In this document: piece by piece, positions 57,462-64,000 of the stretch
How the letters are laid out: each line of letters starts with the position of its first letter
Numbering within the stretch: position 1 is the first letter of the stretch
Origin: Helianthus annuus
Lineage: Eukaryota > Streptophyta > Magnoliopsida > Asterales > Asteraceae
Assembly (NCBI RefSeq): GCF_002127325.2
Contig: NC_035435.2
Coordinates: 108,420,723 to 108,484,722 of the forward strand
DNA length: 64,000 nucleotides
Direction: 5' to 3'
Translations under genes and position numbers: made by a program
The notes under the pieces: model-generated
Databases searched by the model: none
Seen by the model: the letters and a program-made list of their open reading frames with translations, nothing else
What the model was told of the DNA's origin: nothing

Positions 57462-60400
57462 ATGACAACCAGGAATCAATCCCTAAATCAAACCCTAGAA
57501 CAGAGGGTTCAGGATCATGATGCAGCAGTACATCGTTTGGAGACTGTCACTGGGAAGAATCTTACAGAATTAGAAGCAATTAAGGTGGCAACAACTCAAA
57601 ATTTAGCAGAAATGGCGGAAATGAAGTCTCAAATGTCTGAGATTCTCAAGAATTTACAGAATATAGGAATGGGGAGGAATGATTCTCTTAATGGATTCCA
57701 TTCAAGAACTAATAGTGATAATGAAGATCAGTCCTATCAGAGGCAATTCCACAAGGTAACAAAGATGGATTTCCCAAAGTTTAATGGTACAAATGTGGAG
57801 GGTTGGTTATGTAGGGTGGAACACTACTTTTCAGTAGATGAAACTCCAGAAAGATTGAAGGTTAAGTGTGCAATTATTCACTTAGAAGATGTTGCTTTGT
57901 TATGGCATCAATCCTTTGTTAAGTCAAGAGGTGGTTCGATTGAAGGAATGTTATGGGCTGAGTATAAGAGCTTCATTGCAACGAGATTTGCTGAAGTAAT
58001 GATTCAAGATGCAATGGGGGCACTGGCTGCTTTGAAACAGAAAGGGTCTTTACAAGAATTCTGTCAACAATTTGATTTGGGTCTCACTAAGGTAAATTTG
58101 TGTGATGAATATGCAGTGAGTTTATTTTTAAGGGCTGTTAAACCGGAAATAGGATACCCAGTGAGACTGTTAAGACCAAGGAATATTCCTGAAGCTTACA
58201 TGTTAGCAAGATTACAAGATGAGGCTAATGAGGCTATACAAGGTGTTAAGTATAATAAGCCCTATAATGCTAATGTGTTTCACCAAAAGAATAATAACCA
58301 CTACAGTACTAAGTCAATTGCTGGTAATACTTCCTCAAATTTACCCTTATTGACTGCACCTCCTATTAAAGCTAAGCCTATCAATTCGAGAAGATTGAGC
58401 CCTAAAGAGATAGCTGATAAGCGGGCCAGGGGTGAGTGTTTTGGTTGTAATGAGAAGTTTAGTGCTACTCACCAATGTAAAAATAAGCAACTGTTTTCAA
58501 TTGAAATAATGGAAGAGGAAAATGAGGAGGAAAAGGGTGAGGAGTATGAAGAAGAGATAGTAGTAGAGATGCCAGAACCACACATTTCTTTGAATGCCAT
58601 AATGGGTATTCCCTCTTATTCTACCATGAGAGTTATTGGGTCGATAGGGACTAAAACAATACATATATTGATCGACTCAGGATCAACACATAACTTTTTA
58701 GATGAAAAGTTAGCATTGAGAATGGGAATTGAGGTCAAGACTATTCAACCCATGGATATCATAGTGGCTGATGGGGATCAAATGAAATGTGTTAAAATGA
58801 GTGAGAATTTGCATTGGACCATGCAGGGAAACTGGTTTAAAGCAGATGCTTTCCTTATTCCATTGTCCAATTATGACATGGTCTTGGGAATACAATGGTT
58901 ACACAGTCTCAACGATATAACATGGAACTTTAAGGAGTTAACAATGAAATTCCAGTTGAATGGCAGTGATTTTGAGTTAAAAGGGATTAAGAATAAAGGG
59001 GTTTCATTATGTTCTGTTGAGAAAATGCAAGAAATATTGGCTGATAGAAATCAAGTGGCTCAAGCTCAGTTGTTTAGTATGGTTTCGGAGGGACAATCAC
59101 CACATGTAAGTTACAAGGGACATGAGGAAGCATTAAACAGTTTGTTAAGAGAGTATGAAGATGTTTTTGCTGTTCCCAATACTTTACCTCCGAAAAGGCC
59201 TTGTGATCACAAAATCATTCTTAAGGAGGGCACACAACCCATAATTCAAAAACCATACAGATACCAGGCTGCACAAAAGGATGTTATCGAGAAGATGACC
59301 CAGGAGTTGCTAGATACTGGAGTCATAAGAGAAAGTACAAGCTCATTCGCTGCACCAGTTGTTCTTGTAAAGAAAAAGGACGGCACTTGGAGGATGTGCA
59401 TAGACTACAGAAGATTAAATGATGCCACGGTAAAAAACAGTTTTCCCATACCATTGATTGATGAGTTGTTAGATGAGTTGGGGGGTAGTTCTGTCTTTTC
59501 AAAGCTAGATTTACGGTCTGGCTACCATCAGATTCGAATGTATGAGGATGACATTTACAAGACGACCTTTAGGACCCATCAAGGACACTTTGAATTTTTA
59601 GTGCTTCCTTTTGGGTTAACTAATGCACCGGCAACCTTCCAGGCCCTGATGAATACAACTTTTAAACCACTGCTGAGGAAATGTGTTTTGGTCTTTTTCG
59701 ATGATATCTTGGTATACAGTTCTTCGATGGAACAACACTTGAAAGATTTGAAAGAAGTTCTGCAATTGCTGCGGAAACATACATTAATGGCCAAAAAGTC
59801 TAAATGCTCGTTTGCTGGGGCACAAATAGAATACCTGGGGCATGTTATAACTAAAACAGGTGTAGCTACTGATCCATCAAAAGTCTCTGCTGTTATCAAT
59901 TGGCCTGTCCCTAAAACAGTGAAGCAGTTGAGGGGGTTCTTGGGGCTAGCAGGCTATTACAGAAGATTTATCAGATCTTTTGGGGGTATTGCTAAGCCAC
60001 TCACTAATTTGTTGAAGAAGGAGGGATTTGTATGGTCTGAGGAGGCACAAGGAGCATTTGATCAGCTTAAACATGCATTATCCAACTCCCCTGTTCTCAC
60101 CTTACCTGATTTTTCTAAGGTGTTTATTATTGAAACTGATGCATCTGCAAAAGGATTGGGAGCTGTACTAATGCAGGAAGGGCATCCCTTGGCTTTCATT
60201 AGTAAGGGAATTTCTATCAATCAGATGTCTATGTCGGTTTATGAGAAGGAATTGCTGGCCATTCTTATGGCAGTCAAGCATTGGCATCATTATTTGATAA
60301 CCAAACACTTCATCATTAGAACAGACCAGAGGAGCTTAAAATATCTTTTGGAACAAACGGTTAATACACCCTTACAACAAAAATGGCTGTCAAAATTGGT

Positions 60401-61928
60401 GGGTTATGATTATGAAATAGTTTACAAAAAGGGTAGTGAAAATTCTGTGGCTGATGCACTATCAAGAGTAGAAGGGTTGACATTATTCCAAATGAGTATT
60501 GGTTCTGTGAAACCCTTGCTGTGGGATAAAATTCAAAACAGTTGGATTCAAGATAGTCAAATACAAGCTATTATTCATTCTCTGAAGTCTGGGGTGCCTG
60601 TTAAACAGATGACTTGGGTTAATGATGTTTTAAGAAGGAAGGGCAAGATAGTCATTGGTAATAATGCAGATGTAAGGAAGGAAATTCTGGAGTTGTGCCA
60701 TTCGTCTGCATCAGGAGGACATTCTGGGTATACCCCTACTTTGCATAGGCTGAAAAGTATGTTTTATTGGAAAAAGTGTGACAGGGATGTGAAGGCTTTT
60801 GTGAAGGAATGTGTGACTTGTCAAAGGGCTAAATATGAGAGAATAGCTACACCAGGGTTATTGCAGCCGCTGCCTACACCTACATCTGTCTTTTCTGATA
60901 TTGCTATGGATTTTATAGGTGGTCTACCTAAGGCTTTTGGTAAGGATACTATCCTAGTAGTTGTAGACAGATTCACAAAGTATGCCCATTTTATGAGTTT
61001 AGCTCATCCCTTTACTGCTGCACAAGTAGCTCAACTTTTGTTTGATAATGTCTTCAAATTACATGGTTGCCCCTCTACTATAGTATCGGATAGAGATGCT
61101 GTTTTCCTAAGTGAGTTTTGGAAAGATTTTATGAAGTTACAAGGAATAGAGTTGGCCTTCTCATCTGCATATCATCCTCAGTCTGATGGGCAGACTGAGG
61201 TCTTGAATAGATGCTTGGAATCATACCTTAGATGCATGGTTATGGATACTCCACTACAATGGCCTAAATGGTTGACTCTTGCTGAGTGGTGGTACAATTC
61301 TACATGGCATTCTGCCATAGGAATGTCACCCTTTGAAGCTCTATATGGGGTACATCCTCCTGTCCACATTCCTTTCATTCCCCATGAATCAAAGCTAGAA
61401 TCCATTGACCAACTGTTTGCAGCTAGGGAATTGAAACTTGTGAACTTAAAGAAGTCTTTGTGTAGAGCCAAAAATCAAATGAAACAATATGCAGACAAAA
61501 AGAGGACAGAACGGAATTTTAAAATTGGAGATTGGGTCTATGTTAAGCTACAAGCTTATGTCCAGAAGACAATGAAGGCTCATACTCATCAGAAGTTAGG
61601 TCCTAAATATTTTGGCCCATTTTTGATCGTTGAAAAAATAGGGCAAGTGGCTTATAAGCTGGACCTGCCTTCAACTTCGAAGTTACATCCGACATTCCAT
61701 GTTTCTCTACTGAAGCCAGCTTATGGCAGCCATGATCATGTTGTTCCATTACCTGCTGAACCACGGTTTACACTTCAGCCTCGTGCCATAATGGATAGGA
61801 AGATCACTAAAAAGAACAATCGGATGGCTACAAGTATTTTGGTTCATTGGGAGAATTTGCCAATAACGGAGGCAACATGGGAAGATTTGGAAGAATTTCA
61901 GCTGAGATTTCCTCATTTCAATTCTTGA
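57462..61928 (+). CDS. Chromovirus gag-pol polyprotein (intact)
   Basis: The likely start is ATG 57462 (MTTRNQSLNQ), giving 1488 residues; an in-frame ATG at 57429 would add 11. Domains by residue from 57462: coiled coil and retrotransposon gag (about 20-250), CFGCNEKFSATHQC zinc knuckle (about 326-339), aspartic protease with DSGSTHNF (about 405), reverse transcriptase with YRRLNDATVKN and the catalytic FFDD (about 745-748), RNase H with TDASAKG (about 892), integrase zinc-binding (HSSASGGHSGY and CVTCQRA, about 1083-1122), integrase core Asp/Asp/Glu (about 1150, 1210 and 1246), and a C-terminal chromodomain (ILVHWENLPITEATWEDLEE, about 1459-1478). No internal stop or frameshift. The protein would be cut by its own protease and would copy the element through an RNA intermediate; in other chromoviruses the chromodomain steers insertion toward marked chromatin. 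Confidence 0.95.
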   Translation: MTTRNQSLNQTLEQRVQDHDAAVHRLETVTGKNLTELEAIKVATTQNLAEMAEMKSQMSEILKNLQNIGMGRNDSLNGFHSRTNSDNEDQSYQRQFHKVTKMDFPKFNGTNVEGWLCRVEHYFSVDETPERLKVKCAIIHLEDVALLWHQSFVKSRGGSIEGMLWAEYKSFIATRFAEVMIQDAMGALAALKQKGSLQEFCQQFDLGLTKVNLCDEYAVSLFLRAVKPEIGYPVRLLRPRNIPEAYMLARLQDEANEAIQGVKYNKPYNANVFHQKNNNHYSTKSIAGNTSSNLPLLTAPPIKAKPINSRRLSPKEIADKRARGECFGCNEKFSATHQCKNKQLFSIEIMEEENEEEKGEEYEEEIVVEMPEPHISLNAIMGIPSYSTMRVIGSIGTKTIHILIDSGSTHNFLDEKLALRMGIEVKTIQPMDIIVADGDQMKCVKMSENLHWTMQGNWFKADAFLIPLSNYDMVLGIQWLHSLNDITWNFKELTMKFQLNGSDFELKGIKNKGVSLCSVEKMQEILADRNQVAQAQLFSMVSEGQSPHVSYKGHEEALNSLLREYEDVFAVPNTLPPKRPCDHKIILKEGTQPIIQKPYRYQAAQKDVIEKMTQELLDTGVIRESTSSFAAPVVLVKKKDGTWRMCIDYRRLNDATVKNSFPIPLIDELLDELGGSSVFSKLDLRSGYHQIRMYEDDIYKTTFRTHQGHFEFLVLPFGLTNAPATFQALMNTTFKPLLRKCVLVFFDDILVYSSSMEQHLKDLKEVLQLLRKHTLMAKKSKCSFAGAQIEYLGHVITKTGVATDPSKVSAVINWPVPKTVKQLRGFLGLAGYYRRFIRSFGGIAKPLTNLLKKEGFVWSEEAQGAFDQLKHALSNSPVLTLPDFSKVFIIETDASAKGLGAVLMQEGHPLAFISKGISINQMSMSVYEKELLAILMAVKHWHHYLITKHFIIRTDQRSLKYLLEQTVNTPLQQKWLSKLVGYDYEIVYKKGSENSVADALSRVEGLTLFQMSIGSVKPLLWDKIQNSWIQDSQIQAIIHSLKSGVPVKQMTWVNDVLRRKGKIVIGNNADVRKEILELCHSSASGGHSGYTPTLHRLKSMFYWKKCDRDVKAFVKECVTCQRAKYERIATPGLLQPLPTPTSVFSDIAMDFIGGLPKAFGKDTILVVVDRFTKYAHFMSLAHPFTAAQVAQLLFDNVFKLHGCPSTIVSDRDAVFLSEFWKDFMKLQGIELAFSSAYHPQSDGQTEVLNRCLESYLRCMVMDTPLQWPKWLTLAEWWYNSTWHSAIGMSPFEALYGVHPPVHIPFIPHESKLESIDQLFAARELKLVNLKKSLCRAKNQMKQYADKKRTERNFKIGDWVYVKLQAYVQKTMKAHTHQKLGPKYFGPFLIVEKIGQVAYKLDLPSTSKLHPTFHVSLLKPAYGSHDHVVPLPAEPRFTLQPRAIMDRKITKKNNRMATSILVHWENLPITEATWEDLEEFQLRFPHFNS

Positions 61929-61940
61929 GACAAGAATTTT

Positions 61941-61956
61941 GTTAGGGGGGAAGTAT
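61941..61956 (+). promoter_or_regulatory. Chromovirus polypurine tract
   Basis: GTTAGGGGGGAAGTAT directly precedes the 3' LTR at 61957. Confidence 0.8.
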
Positions 61957-62197
61957 TGTTAGGAGACAAAGTATGAGGGTTAATATTGTAAATGTTGATA
62001 GATAGTTCTGGGTTGTTGTGTAATAGTTGTAATAAGTGAGGGGGGTTAAATGTACAAAGAGTGGTTAGTTGTTAACAGGTTAGTTAGATGGTTGTTAAAG
62101 GTAGTTAACAGTTGTATAAGTAGGATCATGGGTTGTTAATAAGATTTAGCTTGATTGATCGTATTCTTCTTCTCTTGGTTCTGTGTTCGTTCTATCA
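61957..62197 (+). repeat. 3' LTR of the chromovirus
   Basis: 241 bp, looks identical to 57024-57264. Followed by GGGCT, the target duplication. Confidence 0.93.
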
Positions 62198-62202
62198 GGG
62201 CT

Positions 62203-62375
62203 ACACACATGTTGATAACTCAACAAATTTCTTTTTACCTAACTTTCACTTTTGTTAAAAATAAATTATATAAATAGACTAGGTGGCTTATAAGTAGTTA
62301 TAGATTTATTCACCACCATATGAATTTGACATTTTAATTTTAGCACTTGCAAGAAACAATCAAAACCACACGCTC
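62203..62375. other. Gap between chromovirus and reductase 3' end
   Basis: AT-rich, with no feature except the poly(A) candidate at its right edge and ATTCACCACCATAT repeated at about 62309 and 62382. Confidence 0.4.
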
Positions 62376-62381
62376 TTTATT
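62376..62381 (-). terminator. Candidate poly(A) signal of the reductase gene
   Basis: AATAAA on the minus strand, about 115 bp downstream of the reductase stop codon. Position and word are typical, but the cleavage site is unproven. Confidence 0.5.
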
Positions 62382-62495
62382 ATTCACCACCATATCCATA
62401 TGGTAAGTTCTAAAAAGTAGAAACCAAAACCAACCCAATACAAACACAAGTATATAGCTGACACGAAACGGAATGCCATCCACGGGCCACCATGG

Positions 62496-63731
62496 TCACA
62501 CGAAACGGTTGAGATACTCGTCAACCGTAGTGTATTTCACATCAGGATAAAGTGCAGAAGCTTCCACCCCAAATGATGGCTTGATCTCAAAGTTTGTTTG
62601 ATCTCCCTTCACAAGGATCGAATGAGAGATTGATAACACCACATTCAATGGAACCGGAGATTCTACATCATAAATAATCAACAAATAAATAAATTACTTC
62701 ACAAGTGGATATATATATATATATATATATAGGTACCAATGTCAACTGGTATTATTATTACCTTGTATGTTCTTCAAAACTTGATCTTCAGAAAGATAAA
62801 CCTTCTCCAATGTTTTTCCGATCTTTTTCTCCCACAACGATATGAGTTCATTGAACGAGTAGATGTTAGCAGGAGGCTTGATATACACGATCTTGTTGAG
62901 TGTTCTTGGATCATCCACAGTTTTAATGGTGTATGTTCCAATGTCATGTTCATCATTGTAAACAGCTGCGATACAACTAGATGATTAGAACGGTAAGTGC
63001 TAAACGTACCCCACCCCCTCTAATATTGCGTGTTGTACCCCCTTCCCTTCTGTAAGGTGTCAAACCTCTAATATTTTATCTTTTCACACTGAGATACAAA
63101 AAATTCCCTTTATTTGACGTTTTGGGGGGGGGGGGGGGGATGCGTTTAGTCAACCCTATTAGGGAAATGGGACAACATCGTCTTAATGCTCAAATACTTT
63201 GAAATCAATTTTTTTTCATACCTTTTGCGTTTCCATCACCTAATATCACAACCTTATCCCTCGGCGGAGCGGTGACACCTGGTTGCGCCAATGTTGGAAG
63301 GAAATAACCGGCGAAACAATTGGAAGAAATGTAGGTATGAGGGATATTTTCAGCTTCAATGGCACGACGAATCCCAGCCTTGGTTGCAAAAGCTGTTTTG
63401 GCCGGCTCCACGGCGTGTGTACGGTCCACATCATTTCCAAACTCTGACGGGTAGAATTTCTGAAATATATTGGAAATGGAATACATTAACATGAAAAAAA
63501 CCTTGACAGCTGTTTTTTTATAATCATTAGAACTTGTCATCAGAAAACTCATAGGATCCGCCAATACCTAGGCAGGTGGGAATAGATTAACAATACCTTG
63601 ACGTTACCAGCTTCTTTGATCGCGGCAATAATATTACCTTGATCACCAAGTTGTAGGTGACCTACCGTCGAGATCACAACATCTACCTGCTTTATCGCCT
63701 TAACAAGACTCTCATGATCATACAAGTCACC
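62496..63731 (-). CDS. Phenylcoumaran benzylic ether reductase / isoflavone reductase-like, 3' part
   Basis: Four exons on minus with GT/AG borders: 63731-63597, 63459-63222, 62965-62762 and 62662-62496 (stop). The preceding exon(s), with the NADPH-binding GxxGxxG start, lie beyond 64000. The exons spell GDLYDHESLVKAIKQVDVVI, FYPSEFGNDVDRTHAVEPAK, FATKAGIRRAIEAENIPHTY, FAGYFLPTLAQPG, PPRDKVVILGDGN, DDPRTLNKIVYIKPP, LWEKKIGKTLEKVYL and KGDQTNFEIKPSFGVEASAL, ending YLNRFV. This is the NmrA-like PIP family (pinoresinol-lariciresinol, isoflavone and phenylcoumaran benzylic ether reductases); the sequence fits PCBER-like members best. The family catalytic Lys region (FATKAGIRR) is present. Members reduce phenylpropanoid dimers with NADPH in the cytosol. 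The substrate cannot be fixed from sequence alone. Intron 62664-62761 holds a (TA)n run; intron 62966-63221 holds a run of about 17 G near 63124-63139. Confidence 0.93.
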
Positions 63732-64000
63732 CTGTAGCCAAAAACACACATAAATAATCAATATACATTTAAATCACAAACAAAAAATCTTAATTAACAA
63801 TGATATACAAAGAATTGTGCTAGAACTTCTGTACTAGAGAAAAGGAAAAATTACATAAAAAAGAAAACAATAAATAGGGAAAACTAATATAACCAGACTG
63901 ATTATTAAATAGTTAATAGTGGATTGTACCAGTTAAATAAAGAAAATAGAGTAGAATACACTGAATGGTTTCTATGGTTAACCAAAATTTTGGAAATTGT
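63732..64000 (-). other. Intron of the reductase gene (partial)
   Basis: AT-rich sequence upstream (minus strand) of the exon acceptor CTACAG/GGT at 63731; no coding exon is seen before the window edge, so the 5' exon must lie further right. Confidence 0.7.

Larger units (their letters stand above)
56876..62197 (+). mobile_element. Young intact chromovirus (Reina-like Ty3/gypsy)
   Basis: About 5.3 kb, with two 241-bp LTRs (57024-57264 and 61957-62197) that look identical, a tRNA-Met primer site, one uninterrupted polyprotein with chromodomain, and a polypurine tract. The flanking duplication GGGCT is at 56871-56875 and 62198-62202. On the left a partial extra LTR copy (56876-57023) lies between the duplication and the full LTR. 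The short size, short LTRs, tRNA-Met primer and C-terminal chromodomain point to the Reina clade of chromoviruses. It ends about 180 bp beyond the likely poly(A) signal of the neighbouring reductase gene. With identical LTRs and an intact ORF it is a candidate autonomous, recently active copy. Confidence 0.92.

Overview
This is plant nuclear DNA, very probably from the sunflower/daisy family (Asteraceae). The evidence for plant is two intron-containing plant genes (RER1 and a phenylcoumaran benzylic ether/isoflavone reductase-like gene), plant LTR retrotransposons with tRNA-Met or tRNA-Asp primer sites, and AT-rich spacers. The family is an inference from retroelement gag proteins that look like those common in Asteraceae. 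I saw no rRNA, tRNA gene, CRISPR array or bacterial operon. All coordinates, difference counts and motif counts were read by eye.

Layout. (1) 669-6308: a 3' truncated Ty3/gypsy element with one long LTR (SINE inside it), a primer site, a 23-bp tandem repeat and an acidic gag start. (2) 7691-28917: a minus-strand LTR element that encodes only a gag-like protein. Its downstream (left-hand) LTR is split by a 13.7-kb Athila-type Ty3/gypsy element (8002-21743, 5-bp target duplication ATCCA). The Athila element has LTRs, gag-pro-pol and an extra ORF in the env position, all damaged. (3) 28918-31283: spacer with one inverted-repeat element. (4) 31284-42388: a second, diverged plus-strand member of the gag-only lineage (target duplication AAGGA). 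Its gag is interrupted by a 3.4-kb minus-strand solo LTR (33683-37072, duplication TAGTG). (5) 43738-49763: five inverted-repeat (foldback) elements in a row, separated by (TA)n tracts. (6) 51807-54381: a divergent gene pair, a small unknown ORF on minus and RER1 on plus, with a 349-bp tandem duplication in the shared upstream region. (7) 54900-56875: small repeats. (8) 56876-62197: an apparently intact, very young chromovirus (Reina-like) with identical 241-bp LTRs and an uninterrupted polyprotein. (9) 62496-63731: the last four exons of a PCBER/isoflavone reductase-like gene on minus; its 5' part lies beyond the window.

The most unusual material is the gag-only LTR lineage. Two diverged copies both lack pol at the same place. 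Both carry a leader array of about 15-17 copies of a TTCCGCT core motif, and both share a roughly 0.7-kb noncoding block downstream of gag that is far more similar between them than their gag proteins are. The foldback/(TA)n cluster and the short palindromes dispersed through the Athila noncoding DNA are the next most interesting. Relative ages from LTR differences fit the nesting: the chromovirus is newest (0 differences seen), then Athila (about 12 substitutions in 1.9 kb), then the two gag-only elements (about 6 in 409 bp and 9 in 455 bp).
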